From Dromiciops gliroides (taxonomy: Eukaryota; Chordata; Mammalia; Microbiotheria; Microbiotheriidae), in NCBI RefSeq assembly GCF_019393635.1, contig NC_057861.1, forward strand, positions 153,963,544 through 154,027,543: a stretch of DNA of 64,000 bases, written 5' to 3'. The notes under the pieces were generated by a model, which worked only from the letters and a program-made list of their open reading frames with translations, was not told where the DNA came from and did no database searches. The position numbers and the translations under genes were made by a program. Below, piece by piece: positions 24,540 through 36,964 of this stretch; the stretch's first letter is position 1; the number at the start of each line of letters is the position of its first letter.

Positions 24540-25270
24540 TTAAACTTTTAAAAATGTATTTTATTTCATTAAATATTTCCCAATTACATTCTAAAAATCT
24601 AATATTCACTTAAAAATTTAATATTATTTTTAATTTGTGGAATAAAACAAGCATTTTTACAACATAGTATAATAAAAAGATTATTGCACATAAAACTGTA
24701 AATCTACTATGTATAATTTGCTATTCCTTTTGAATACATAATAAAGTTATCAAATGAATTTTTTTCTTCCCTCCCCCCTGATCTATAGATGGCCACCATC
24801 AGATACAAAGAGGTATATATATATATATATATATATGAAATTATTCTATACATCAGTTTATCAGTTCTTCCTCTGGATGCAGATTGCATCTTTCTTCATA
24901 TGTTCTTTATAGTTGATTTGGGTATTTGTAATAGTCTCAATAATTTATTTGCTCAAAGTTGTTCTTAAAACAATATTGCTATTACTGTATACAATGTTGT
25001 CTTGGTTCTGCTCATTTCACTCTTCATTATTTCTTGCAAGTCTTTCAATGTTTTTCTAAGATCATTGAGCTTATCATTTCTTATAGCACAGTAGCATTCC
25101 ATCACAATCATTTACCATTTAAATATTCATTTTAAAAATTGTTGAGTTCCAAATTCTCTCCCTCCCTTCTAGCGTTTCTTCACCCCTTGAGAAGGTAAGC
25201 AATATGTTATCCATTGTACATTTGAGATCTTGCAAAAACATATTTTCATATCAACCATATATGTAGATTA
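24540..25270 (-). mobile_element. Old L1 3' end, minus strand
   Basis: GTATACAATGTTGTCTTGGT and TTTCTTATAGCACAGTAGCA are complements of L1 ORF2 end; (TA)n lies at 24,811-24,836. Divergence is high. Confidence 0.7.
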
Positions 25271-25419
25271 AATTTAAAAATGTGTTGTGCTATACACTTA
25301 AAAAACCCACATCCCTGTGTGTAGAGAATTCCTAATGAAGTAGAAATTCCCTCTATTTGTGTAGATTATCTAATCAGTTGTAAATTATGGTATAACCATG
25401 GAATTACAGTATAAGTATG

Positions 25420-25545
25420 GAAAGTTGCCTGAGAGGTTGTGACTTGCTTTTGGTCACATAGTCAGTTCATATTGGAGAAGCCCTGAATGAACCCAGGCGG
25501 GTCCGCTATCCACTAAACTATGCTGCCTCAAATACACCACAAGGA
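25420..25545 (-). mobile_element. MIR-type fragment, minus strand
   Basis: GAGAGGTTGTGACTTGC, GTCACATAGTCAG and CTATCCACTAAACTATGCTG match MIR complement landmarks. Confidence 0.6.
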
Positions 25546-25559
25546 AATAAATCCTAAAA

Positions 25560-26060
25560 GACATTTTTTTATAGGGAAGTGATATGATCAGATCTGTACT
25601 TTAGCAGAATGGAGGATAGATTAAATGGGGTAGAGATTCGATGGAGGGAGAACAATTAGGAGGCTCTTATAATAGTCTGGGTGAAAGGTTATGACTGCCT
25701 GAACTAAGGTGATAGCCTATGAGTGGAGAGGGAATGATGAAATGTGAGGTACTGAGGAGGCATACTCAAAAAAGACTCTGCAGTTGGTGGGAAAGAGAGG
25801 GGGTTTGGAGAAAATGAAGAGTTGAGGTTGACAAAAAATTTGTGAACCTGAGTAAGAAGATGGCTGACGGTGACTTTGATAGAAATAGGAATGTTCAGAA
25901 AAACCATGAGTTTTGAGGGGAAGAAAGAATGTGTTTTATACATGTTAAGTTTGACATATATGGACTATCCATTTGGAAATGTTCAATAGACAGTTATTGA
26001 TGCAAAACTGGAGCTCAAGAGAGGGACTAGAGCTACATACATAGTTTTGGCATTAATGTA
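25560..26060 (-). mobile_element. L2 fragment, minus strand
   Basis: GTGATATGATCAGATCTGTA, TAGGAGGCTCTTATAATAGT and GAACTAAGGTGATAG are complements of the L2 RT end. Confidence 0.7.
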
Positions 26061-27160
26061 TATGGAGTTGATGATTAGTTATTTTTTCTGCTCAGTACAT
26101 TCATATGCCACAGGGTTGCTTTTTTTCCCCAACATTCTCCCAGTTGATATGTACCTACATATTCACATATAATCTCAGCTGATGTCAAGAATAGTTGTGG
26201 TTAGAGAGGCACAGCATATGACTTCTAAAGAGGAAGTCCTGCTTTGGCTAAATTTGGAGTCTCTTTCCAGTACAGTTTTTGGTACATGATGACTGTAAAG
26301 GCATGTGATCTTGATGAGCTATTTAATACTGAAAGGTATCTTTTTCCAGAAAATTTTGGGAATGTCCCAATTTTCATATTATTTGCCTCTCCTATACTCA
26401 AGCACAAATGAAACAAAGCGATAAATGAATCTAGTAACTACAATTGTATTTAGAATGTAACACTATTCAGAACTAAATATGCAGGTGGGCTGTTATTTTT
26501 ACTAAACATAGGAAGAGATATGCAAAGATTGAGGTTCAAACAGGAAGGCATTTCTCTTCTCACGCATAGTTTGCTCTCCTACCAGTTTTCTTGCTCCAAT
26601 ACTCTCCTATGTGCACACCCTTCTAGTGCCAAATTATCTCATACCCTCATCTACTCATTAACGTACACATTTTAATGTGATTAGTCTCTTACCAAAGTCT
26701 TTCTGCTGAACTTTTTTTCTTTTGCTTCATCATGGTGTGGAGTTGACCTTGGGTTTTCAAAGGCTCTTGATCTTAAAAAGGTACAAGTTTAAGCTAGTTA
26801 TTCAAGGTGAAAGGATTTTGAGTTCAGATCTGGAGATGGAAATCCAAAGATCAACCTGGCTAAGTAAGGATATGCTCATCACCAGTAGCTTGGCCAAATA
26901 GTTTGAATTTTTTTCCTTCCATAGTAAGCAGTGAAGACCTAGTGAGTTGAAGAGAACCACATCAATGAACTGATGTAGGCAACCTCCCCCTTGTCTGATA
27001 GCCTCAAGATACCTCTGAGTCTGCTTTACTCAGCTTAGTGTTATAGAATTATTTTAGATAAGGGGTTCTTAACCTAGATTTCAGGGGTTTCTGTGAACTT
27101 GGATGAGAAAACAAATAAAACTAGGAACTTTTTTCTTAATTAAAAAAATAGTAATAACAC
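26061..27160. other. Gene-free stretch, nothing recognised
   Basis: An old TIR-type start (GGGGTTCTTAACCTAGATTT) is visible near 27,062. Otherwise unclassified. Confidence 0.4.
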
Positions 27161-27164
27161 ATAA

Positions 27165-27425
27165 GGGGCAGCAATGTGGTAACAGTGGATAGAGTTCCAG
27201 GAGTCAAAAAAATTCATCTTCCCAAGTTCAAATACAGCTTTAGATAACTTATTAGTTACATGACCCTGAGTAAGTCACTTTACCCCTGTTTGCCTCAGTT
27301 TCCTCATCTGTAAGATGAACTGGAGAAGGAAATGGCAAACCATTCCAGGATCTTTGCCAAGAAAATCCTAAATGGGGTAACGAAGAGTCAGACACGACTG
27401 AAACGACTGAACAACAACAAAATAA
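27165..27425 (+). mobile_element. MIR-headed SINE with RTE-like tail
   Basis: Near full length; the tail reads GAGTCAGACACGACTGAAAC then GACTGAACAACAACAA. Confidence 0.85.
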
Positions 27426-27777
27426 CAGATAAATAACCAGCTGTCATGAGTTGTTTTAAAGAGAGGAAAAACCAAATTGCCAACATCAAAAGTGAAAAAA
27501 TTCATAACAAATGAAAAGAAAGCAAATGGAATTGTTGGAAACAATTTGCCTGATTATATGCCAACAATCAGTTGTTCAGTCAATTTTTTAAGTACCTATT
27601 ATGTACCAGGCACTGAAAGATTAAGGAAAAATTTTGACTTATTTATCATAATATAAAATACCTAAATTAATATAACAAGAAGATAATTTAAATAACCCAT
27701 TCTCAGAAAAACAATTAAAATAAGCCATAAATGAATTCCTGAAGGGAAAAAAACCTAAACCCAGGATCAGGTAGATT

Positions 27778-28110
27778 GTGGCACTGAGGTGGCATAGTAG
27801 ACATAGTACTGGACTTAGAGTCAGGAGTACATGAGTTTAGTTTTTGACTCAGATACTTAAAAGCTGTGTGACTTTGGACAAATCACTCCTTTTGCAACCT
27901 CAGTTAACTTTGGAGAAACAATGTGCAATAGTGTATAGATCATTGGAGCCAAGAAGATCTTGGTTTATGCTGATTGAGACACGTTCCAGCTGTGTGATCC
28001 TGGACAAGTCACTTAACCTTTCTGGGTCTGTTTCCTCAATTGTAAAATGAGAGGTTTGTCTTAATCATCCCAAAGGCTCCTTCCATCTCTAAAAATATGA
28101 TACTATGATT
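27778..28110 (+). mobile_element. Two MIR-type SINEs in tandem
   Basis: Two heads with ACTGGACTTAGAGTCAGGAG and AGATCATTGGAGCC-like starts, each followed by an AGCTGTGTGA core (27,864 and 27,988). Confidence 0.65.
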
Positions 28111-28314
28111 TATAAATGAACTCTATAAAAATTCAAAGAACAATTAACTCTAATATTATATAAGATATTTATGAAAAGTATAAAATAAAGGATATTATCA
28201 AATTGCTTCTATGATACAAATATGGTATTGACACCTTAACCAGAAAGAGATACAATAGGACAAGAAAACTATAAAGAAATGACACAAAAGTATTTAATGA
28301 AATATTAGCAAGGA

Positions 28315-28590
28315 GGCTTTGTACAGCTAGGTGGTACAATAAATAGAGTGCTGGGCCTGGAGTGAGGAAGACATCTTCCTGAATTCAAATCTGGTCTCAG
28401 ACACTAACTAGCTATGTGACCCTGGACAAGTCACTTAACCCTGTCTGCCTCAGTTTCTTCATCTGTAAAATGGTCTGGAGAAGGAAATGGCAAATGATTC
28501 CAGTATATTTACCAAGAAAACCCAAAATAAGGAGTCAGACAGGACTGAAAACAACTGAACAAAAACAAACAACAACAACAAAGATACTTC
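28315..28590 (+). mobile_element. MIR-headed SINE with RTE-like tail
   Basis: Full length; the tail AGTCAGACAGGACTGAAAAC ends in ACAACAACAA. Confidence 0.85.
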
Positions 28591-29976
28591 AGCAACATAT
28601 TAAAAAGATGATGTACCAGGTTGAATTTATACCAGGGATTCATTCAGGGTTGGTGCAACATTGGGAAAATTGCAAACATAACAAGAATAATGAAAATAAA
28701 ATTATTTTATTAATGGACATAGAAAATGTTTTTGGCAAAATACAATACTCGTTTCTGTTCAGAACATTAAACTCATAGGAATACATGAACCTTTTCCTAA
28801 TATCATAAGTAGTATAATAATAACATTTACATGATACTTTAAGATTTATAAAACATTTTACATATTTATGTATTATATGCATTTTACATATATTATCATT
28901 TTCCCTTCACCTTGGTTAACTTGCTAGAGCTTGTACCCTCCTAGTGCCTTCGAAAACCCAGTGTCAATTCCACACTATGATAAAGTCTCAGAGGAAGACT
29001 TTAGTAGACAGATTATGGTAAGAAGTTAATTAAAATGTATAATTTGAATTTTGGCTGTGTTTGATCCTCACAAGGAAGCTGGCAATATATAGGTACTATT
29101 ATTTGATCCCTCCCCTTTTTTTTGGTGAGGCAATTAGGGTTAACTCTTTCCAAGAGCTAGCATTTTATATAAAGGAGAAATACTAGCAGCCTTTCTGATA
29201 AGATCATAAATGAATCAAGGATGTCCATTATCACCACTTTTATGTGATATAGTTCTGGAAGTGCTGTTGCATTGAGATAAGAAAAAGAAATTGAAGGAAT
29301 AAGCATGGGACAAGAGGAAACAAAAGGAACACTTTTGTAGTTGATTTGCAAGTCTACTTAGAGAACCCTATCAAATAAAAATTAATGAAAATAACTCCGG
29401 CAAAGTTGTTGGGTATAAAACAAACCCATATAAATCATCATCCTTTCTGTATATTATCGGTCAAACATTATAAGAAGAGATAGAAAAATTAATTCCATTC
29501 AAAATAACTTCAGGAGGACTAGTATTGCCAGATCTCAAATTATATTACAAAAAGCAACTATCATCAAAATGATTTGGTCCTGCTTAAAAATAGAGACATC
29601 TATCAGTACACAACACATATAAGTAAATAAACCTAATAGCCAAGGCTCTAGATGGAACAATTGGAAAGCATTATGGCAGAAATTAAATTGAGACTAATAC
29701 CTCGTATCATATACCAAGATTAGCTCCAAACAAATATATGACAGATAGAAAAAGCCATATCATAACCAAATTAGAGGAACAAGAAAGAAAGGCCCTTTTA
29801 GATCTATGAATAGAAGAGTTCATAACCGAAAAAGAGATAGAGAAGAATATGGAAGATAAAAATGGATAATTTTGATTACATAAAATTGAAAAGCTCTTGT
29901 ACAAACAAAAATTAATTATAGATAAAATTAGAAGAGAAATAATTAACTGGTATAGCATGAAAATTAAGGTAGACTG

Positions 29977-30691
29977 AGGCAAAAAGTTCTGAACATGATC
30001 ACATTAGTAAAGAGCAAATTTATCAATAAATAAGATCTCAGCTTCCTCAACAAAGATAAAACCCCGAGGTGGGGAATGGCTGTTCTTTTTATAATTTTTA
30101 GGGAAGTGCAGAACAAAGAATAGGACTGCGTCAGCAGGAAACAAGTTATGATTGGTTAGAAATTGGGAATGATGGGGCAGCTAGATGGCACAGTGGTTAA
30201 AGCACCGGCCCTGAATTCAGGAGTACCTGAGTTCAAATCCGGCCTCAGACACTTGACACTTACTAGCTGTGTGACCCTGGGCAAGTCACTTAACCCCCAT
30301 TGCCTCCAAAAAACAAAAAAAACCAAACAAACAAAAAAAAAAGAAATTGGGAATGAGGGGCCAGCAAAAGCCCCCTCCTTCCCTCCTATATTTGTATAGC
30401 ATAATTTGTTTATAAGAAATGTTCATTGTTTGAGTTCATCTGCAAGGTTAAAGAGAGTGGACCAGACTTCTTTGGATAACAAATCAGACTTTCTTAAAAG
30501 GTAACAGATTTCCTTGACACAAGAATTGAACAGTGATTAACCAAAGAACTGGATTTCTCAACTTAACTAATTACAGGATAGCTGAATTTCTGAACTAAAT
30601 TCAGAGACAAAGAATCATGGCAGGCAGTTACAGGACAAAATCAGTTAATTATAAACAGGACTGATAAAAAAAGACAGAATCAATCTATTTC
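29977..30691. mobile_element. Non-L1 insertion inside L1 (LTR-like), with nested SINE
   Basis: ACTG lies on both sides (29,973-29,976 and 30,692-30,695) and the L1 frame resumes after it. The ends are not TG...CA, so LTR identity is tentative. Confidence 0.4.
30173..30341 (+). mobile_element. WSINE-type SINE
   Basis: Perfect 15-bp duplications AGAAATTGGGAATGA flank it (30,158-30,172 and 30,342-30,356). Confidence 0.95.
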
Positions 30692-31004
30692 ACTGGGAAA
30701 AAGTTTGTGTAGCTAAGTTTCTCTGATAAAGATCTGACATTATACATATATATATAGGAAGTGTTCAAATATATAAGAACAAGAACAATTCCCCAATAGA
30801 TAAATGGTCTAAGAATATAAACAAGCAGTTCTCAAAGGAAACAATCCTAGCCATTAATAGTCGTATCAATAAATGCTCCAAAATACTAATAATAAGATAA
30901 ATGCAAATTAAAACAATTCTGAGTTTCTGCCTCATTTCCATCAGATCATGAAAGATGACAAAAAAAAGAAAATGGCAACTTTTGGAAGAGATACTAATCC
31001 AGGG

Positions 31005-31515
31005 TGTCAACAGGCAATCACAACATCACAAAACTTATATGAAAACCAGGTTTATTACAAGTGAAATGAACATACACATGGAACCCAAAGAGTTCACAAT
31101 TTGTATAGAAACTTGAGTATTTATGGCAGCAGGACAAAGGAAGGAAGATCAGGTAGGGGTATGCCAGGGGAATGGGAAAGGTACAGTAAAGAGAGGAAAA
31201 GGACAAAACCCCTCCAAAAACCTTTCCCTTGAGAGCTGCTAGACTTTGAAGATAGGATGGTCTGCATATCTACAGGGTGTCAACTGCATAAGCAAATTGT
31301 CCAGCCTAGCACACACTGGTTGGTGCCTGTCTTGACTCTGAAGGACACATAGGAAGTCCAGTTTGGGATGGAAACAACAAATTATGTCAGCTGCAGAGGG
31401 GTGGACTTCATCCTTGAAGTGTTCAGGGCCTCCTGCATGCTCTGAGTGTAGTGTTTCTGGAAAAGATGGCAACTCAAAGACACAAGTTAGGGAGACCTCT
31501 TAATAGTTCTTAAAA
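31005..31515 (-). mobile_element. Probable solo LTR inside L1
   Basis: AGGG direct repeats (31,001-31,004 and 31,516-31,519) bracket 511 bp that interrupt the L1. On the minus strand it has AATAAA and an end GTTGACA. The other end lacks a clear TG. Confidence 0.5.
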
Positions 31516-31687
31516 AGGGTGTGGTGGAATTGTGGATTGTTTTAGCCATTCTAGAAAATAATTTGGAACTCCCTCCATTCCCCATTGCTAAACTATACAT
31601 ATCCTTTGACCCAGAAATATGACTAGAAAGCAATGAGTTAAAGAAAGGGAAGATGCTTATGTACAAAATTATTACACTAGCAATTTT

Positions 31688-31829
31688 TTTTTTGGTGAGG
31701 CAATTGGGGTTAAGTGACTTGCCTAGCGTCACACAGCTAGTAAGTGTCAAGTGTCTGAGGCGGGATTTGAACTCAGGTCCTCCTGAATCCAGGGCTGGTG
31801 CTCTATCCACTGTGCTACCTAGCTGCCCT
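31688..31829 (-). mobile_element. WSINE-type SINE
   Basis: Minus-strand copy in L1 with ACTAGCA duplications. Confidence 0.92.
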
Positions 31830-31942
31830 GCACTAGCACTTTTTGTTATTGCAAAGACCTGGAAATCAGTTTGTCCATCAGTTGGGGCTGAACAAATTAT
31901 GCTATAGAATACAATATTGTCCCATAAGAAATTATGAAAGGA

Positions 31943-32210
31943 GGGGCAGCTAGGTGGCACAGTGGATAAAGCATGGGCCCTGGATTCAGGAGGACCCAAG
32001 TTCAAATCCAGCCTCAGACACTTACTAGCGATTTGTTTGAGCTTGGCAGGTCACTTAACTTCTTCCTGCCTCAGTTCTACAAAAGTAAAATGGGGATAGT
32101 AATAACACCTACTTTATAGGTTTGTTGTAAGGATCAAATGAACTAATATTTATAAAACACAGCATAGTATGTGGCACATAATAGGTACTTAATAAATGCT
32201 TATTCATTCT
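31943..32210 (+). mobile_element. Long SINE: WSINE head with MIR 3' half
   Basis: The WSINE head continues into CAAAAGTAAAATGGGGATAG and GGCACATAATAGGTACTTAA, the full-length MIR arrangement (about 265 bp). Confidence 0.8.
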
Positions 32211-32429
32211 CCTGACATTGCTGCTCCAGCTCTGCTTCCCCTGGTCATTTGTGTGTACTCACTGCCAACTTTGTGGGGCCCTCCCTTGTTAGATATCATA
32301 GAATTTGACTCAAAACTTGGGCAGAGGTATGGCCAGAGTTGGCAGCAGCCATATGATAGATTCTTAAATGCTTGTTGATTAATAAGTTGGTTGATAGTGG
32401 CAGACTTAGGATTTGAACCTTAATCTTGT

Positions 32430-33290
32430 GAGAAATGAATATTTTTATGTTATATTTAATAACTAATTATAGTATTAGGACCAAGGTTTTTCCCCTTTTG
32501 TACTTCCTCATTCAGAGATTTGCTCAGGCCAAGATCTAATCTAAAATAAATACTAAGTTTGGATTAATGGGAGGATTCCTGTTCATAGTGTTTGCTCAGA
32601 CAGACTCTGGGAAAATATTGATTCTCCCTATTATCTAGATAAGTGATATAGAAATTGATGTCTCTGACCAAGATTTGAGTGACCTAAGTCACATACCCCA
32701 AGATAGCCCATCTCCCATTTGATTAGCCAATAAGAGTTGAGTAAGCATCCCTCAAGAATACCTCCTCTTCAAAGAACATATAAACTATGATACCCTCGAC
32801 CTCCCTCTCCCCTCCCGACTGCATTACGTGCTTTGATCTGACAGAGGCATCCAAATGACCATACTTTTATTAACTACCTGCCAGCATTATTTTATTTTAT
32901 TTTATTTTTTGCAGGGCAATGAGGGTTAAGTGACTTGCTCAGGGTCACACAACTAGTTAAGTGTCAAGTGTCTGAGGCTGGATTTGAACTCAGGGAGTCC
33001 TGAATCCAGGGCCAGTGCTTTATCCACTGCACCACCTAGCTGTCTCCCTGCCAGCATTATTAATAAAATTATTAAATTAACTAGAAACTATGTCTCTCAT
33101 ATTTTTTTTTTGCAAGGCAATGGGGGTTAAGTGACTTGCCCAGGGTCACACAGCTAGTAAGTGTCAAGTGTCTGAGGCATGATTTGAACTCAGGTCCTCA
33201 TGACTCCAGGGCTGGTGCTTTATCCACTGTGCCACCTAGCTGCCCCCTTCTCATATTTTTAATCATCACCATCTTCTGACTACAGATTCA
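32430..33290 (+). mobile_element. Probable LTR with two nested SINEs
   Basis: Around two SINEs the sequence has ACATATAAACTATG (TATA-like) at about 32,778 and AATAAAATTATT at about 33,061. SINE 1 (about 32,884-33,050) is flanked by CTGCCAGCATTATT; SINE 2 (about 33,103-33,247) by TCTCATATTTTT. The outer ends are unresolved. Confidence 0.5.
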
Positions 33291-33294
33291 TGAT

Positions 33295-34615
33295 CCATTA
33301 CATGGCTCCTTGAAGATGGCAGAGAGAAGCCAGGAAGTTGCCTGAGCTTTTCTGTGTTTCCCTCAAAAACAACATTAAGTCACATTTCTAAACAGATTCT
33401 GGAACTACAAAAAGACAGAGAAACACAATCCTTCTACTTGAGATAATTTAGAAGACTTTAGGAAAGGTTTGTCTCACCTGGGTGAAAGGGGAGGGCGACT
33501 CAGCACAGCTTGACATAGTGAGCAATTTGACACTGCAGCTTGACACTGTTTGCAACAGTGACCCCTGTGCTCCAGGAGTGGACTTCCACTTCATAAGTTT
33601 AAAAATAGGCTATCATATGAGTAAGAAACAAAAAAGGACTCTTACCATTGACAACTTCTATGGTGAAAGGGAAGACCAAAACTCAAACTCAGATGAGTTT
33701 GTCAAAATGCCTACAAGTGAAGACTCAAGAAGAGGAAGAGGATCTTGTCTCAAGACCAAAAAGTCTTCTTTGAAGAGCTCAAAAAGGCTTTTAAAAACCA
33801 AATGAGAGAGGTAGAAGAAAAAATGGAAAAAGAAATGAGAGAAACGAGAGTTACACTGGAAAAATAAGCACAAAAATTGACTGAGGAAAACAATTCCTTA
33901 AAAAATACAGTTGGCCAAATGGGAGAAAAAATTGGTCAAATGGAAAAGGAAGTGCAAAAGCTTATTGAAGAAAATCATGCCTGAAAAATTAAAATTGGGC
34001 AAATGGAAACTAATGACTCCATGAGACACCAAGAATCTGTCAAGCAGAATCAAAAGACTGAAAAAATAGAAGAAAATGTGACATACCTCATTGGAAAAAC
34101 AACTGACCTGGAAAATAGATCCAGGAGAGATAATCTAAGAATTATTGGATTAGCTAAAAGTCATGATAAAGAAAAGAGTCTAGACACCACATTTCAGGAA
34201 ATTATTAAGGAGAACTGCCTTGATATTGTAGAATCAGAGGATAAAATCATCATTGAAAGAATCCATGGATCAACCCCGAAAGAGACCTCAAAAGGAAAAC
34301 TTCAAGGAATATTGTAGCCAAATTCCAGAATTACCAGGTGAAGGAGAAAATACTCCAAGCAGCCAGAAAGAAATATTTTAGATATCATGGAGCCATAGTC
34401 AGGATTGCACAGGACCTGGCAGCTTCAACATTAAAGGATCTCAAGGCTTGTAATATGATATTCCGGGAGGCAAAAGGGCTTGGATTACAACCAATAATGA
34501 ACTACCCGGCAAAACTGAACATTCTTCTTCAGGGGAAAAAAAGACCATTACCTGGCTCCTTGCTAGTGTCCAGAATGAGAATGATGATGATAGTACCACT
34601 TTAATCTGTCCTGAA
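33295..34615 (+). mobile_element. L1 5'UTR and ORF1, without ORF2
   Basis: The 5'UTR is followed from 33,619 by a broken ORF1: an N-terminal frame (MSKKQKRTLTIDNF), a coiled-coil stretch, a frame at 34,003-34,317 with the ORF1p signature ENRSRRDNLRIIG, and a C-terminal frame with KEKILQAARKK. Stops and frameshifts separate them. It ends at about 34,615 where unrelated sequence begins. Confidence 0.85.
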
Positions 34616-34679
34616 CATACCCCATTCAGCATATTCTATTCAATTTTCAGCATCAACTTTAGAGAAAGACAAACTTTGA

Positions 34680-35810
34680 AAAATTAGTGTACTCCAAAAT
34701 GTGTGCTGAGAATGTTGAGGAGACTTGAAACCATACAAATATGAAGATCTGGAGAAGGTACTGAGGATGTTTAACCATGAGAAGAAGAGAGAAGAAGACT
34801 TGCAGGGATGTGTTAATGGTACCTAAATATATGAAGGGCTGTATGGAAGGAAGATTTCACAGAGGCAGCTAGGTGACACAATGGATAGAGTACTAGACTG
34901 TGAGTTAGGAAGACCTGAGTTCAAATCTGACTATAGACAATTACAAGTTGTGTAACTCTGGGCAAGTCAACTTCTGTCTGCTTTAGTTTACTCATCTGTA
35001 AAATTATAATAATAAAACACCAACCACCCAGGGGCATTTTGAGAATAAAATGAGATAATATTTGCAAAGCTCTTTGCAAATCTATAGAAATGCTAGCTAT
35101 TATTAGTCTACATGGTTCTAGAGGGTTCAATTTTATATCCAATTAGTGGAAGATTCATTGAACCAATTATTAAGCTATATGCCCACTTTCTTATCTCTGT
35201 GAGAATGGGTTCTTAAATTTATGGTGAGTGTCCTGAATAAAGATAAAAGAAAGGAAGGGGCATGCTTTGGCAAGTGATTTTCCACACCTTTTCCATTCAC
35301 ATAATTGACTTGGTAGGGGGATAGAATGTAAGATGCTGCAGCTTCTGTTTTGCTGATCACACACCAAAAAATCCCTCAACAGAATTAAATTTAGTCTTAT
35401 AATTTTTCCTCTTACAAAGTCTTTCCCATTCCTACATTAAAACCATAAGACTGTTAATTTGTTACCAGATAAAACAACTGGGATGACTTTGTTTGACAAT
35501 CAAGAAAGGAATACTGGAGAAAAATTTTCTGACCATAGCTATCTACCAGAATCATGGGAGTTGTCTTACTTAAGGTCCAAATGGAAGAGGGATTCACTGT
35601 AAAAGGTGAGGTTTTCCAGACAAGAATGGCATTTGAAGATGTCATTGTTTGGAATGTATCCCTAGAACATCATGTGATGTGCTGCTTGAGATCTGTGGCC
35701 ATCCAAAAGGGATTGACCTAGCAATCTTTACAAGGAGAAAGCAAGTGGATAAAGAAAATATATTGCCCACATTTTGAGAGGTATCGGAATGCTTTAAAAA
35801 AAATCTTAGG
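34680..35810. repeat. Unclassified dispersed element, copy 2
   Basis: Partner of 20,990-21,795, interrupted by an MIR-type SINE at about 34,862-35,110. The left part (GAAACCATACAAATATGAAG, AAGGGCTGTATGGAAGGAAG) looks like CR1/L3 3' sequence; the remaining 650 bp is unclassified. Confidence 0.7.
34862..35110 (+). mobile_element. MIR-type SINE
   Basis: Head GGCAGCTAGGTGACACAATG, core AAGTTGTGTAACTCTGGGCA, and an MIR 3' half ending near AAATGCTAGCTATTATTA. Confidence 0.8.
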
Positions 35811-35869
35811 CTCACACTCCTTGTGTGAGGGCTTGCTGAGCCCTTTTCAAGACTGCTCATCCCCCTTTA

Positions 35870-36340
35870 GTATTCATCTGATTTACCCAACTCTCACCTG
35901 TGGCTTCAAGAAGCTGTAGGATGTGCAGTGGCCACACCCCAGTAAAACCATCTCATCAGACAGGCTAAACCAGATTGAGAGTAGCCGACAGGCTTCAAAC
36001 CCATCAGTGAGTTAGGGCGGTGTCTACCCCAAACGTGAAAATTTCCCCTGGCACAATGGGCAGATGAGAACAATTTGTTCCAATGACCATGAAGATAGTT
36101 GAAGCAGGCACTGTGGAACACTTAGAGCTTGGTCAGACATTGAAGAGGCCAAGGTCATCTGCTGCATATCTAGCCATCCCCAGTCATCCTGACTTTTGTT
36201 TTGCCACTGAACTTTGATGACTCTGGAAGAGAGAATGAGGCTGAAGACTGTGCAGCTTGCCTCACTTAAATCCAATTTAAGTCCAAGTCAAGACCAATGT
36301 GATATCATTGGTCCTCTTTGAAAATGAAAGATGAACAACA
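35870..36340 (-). mobile_element. Second marsupial SINE-like family, minus strand
   Basis: The complement contains AGAGGACCAATGATATCAC, GGATTTAAGTGAGGCA and a CAGAGTCATCAAAG block, shared with 41,885-42,600, 47,140-47,440 and 55,510-55,860. It is the longest copy here. Confidence 0.65.
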
Positions 36341-36344
36341 ACAG

Positions 36345-36720
36345 GATAAATTGGAGGTAATTGACAACAGAGGGAAGGCACTAGTATTAAGAGAGGGATG
36401 GGGGAAGGCTTCCTGTAGAAGGTAGAATTTTAGCTTATGCTTGAAGGAATCCAGAGAAGTCAGGGAATTCAAGAAGTGGAGATGAGGAAGGGAGAGTATT
36501 TTATACATGGGGAACAGCCAGAGAAAATTCCTGGGAGTGGGAGTACATGGAAGTGCCAGGAAACCAGTGTCATTTGATGGAAAAATATTGGGGTTGGCAG
36601 AGAATGTGAGGGATAAGAAGACTGGGAAAGGTGGAGGGGTATGTTATGAATGGCTTTGAATTCCAATCAGAGGATTTTTATTTGACCCTGGAAGTGATAG
36701 CAAGACATCTTATGTCATAC
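36345..36720 (-). mobile_element. L2 fragment, minus strand
   Basis: GAAGGCTTCCTGTAGAAGGT, GGCTTTGAATTCCAATCAGA and TTTGACCCTGGAAGTGATAG are L2 complement landmarks. Confidence 0.65.
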
Positions 36721-36964
36721 ACTATAATAAGCTTCAAATAAATATGTGAACTAAATATGAGTTTATATTATTTAAAAAGTAGGCAAAATGTAAGGAGGGA
36801 TCTTCCACAGCTATGACTATTTTTTCAGGGTGACAATTATTAACCAAAGGATAGAGGTTATTTAAGAAGAGAAAATAGGCAATTATGATGAAAAATTTTA
36901 AACCTTCAAATTCAATGTAGTTAGAATAAGGAGAGAATCTGTCAGTCAAGGAGGGAAATATTCA

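Larger units (their letters stand above)
28590..31942 (+). mobile_element. Mosaic L1 ORF2, plus strand, heavily interrupted
   Basis: L1 RT-region coding traces occur at 28,590-28,790 (frame with IPGIHSGLVQHW and LLMDIENVF), 29,150-29,972, 30,696-31,000, 31,516-31,690 and 31,835-31,942. They are in ORF2 order and full of stops. Between them lie two LTR-like insertions and two SINEs. It is a dead ancient L1. Confidence 0.78.

Noticed and set aside
31487..32005. 172-codon frame with DRAPALDSGGPEFKS-type sequence, and similar frames across the window
   Set aside because: That peptide is the translation of the WSINE body and recurs wherever the SINE occurs.
33482..34604. Three successive frames with coiled-coil and RNA-binding features
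   Set aside because: Broken L1 ORF1 with stops and frameshifts.
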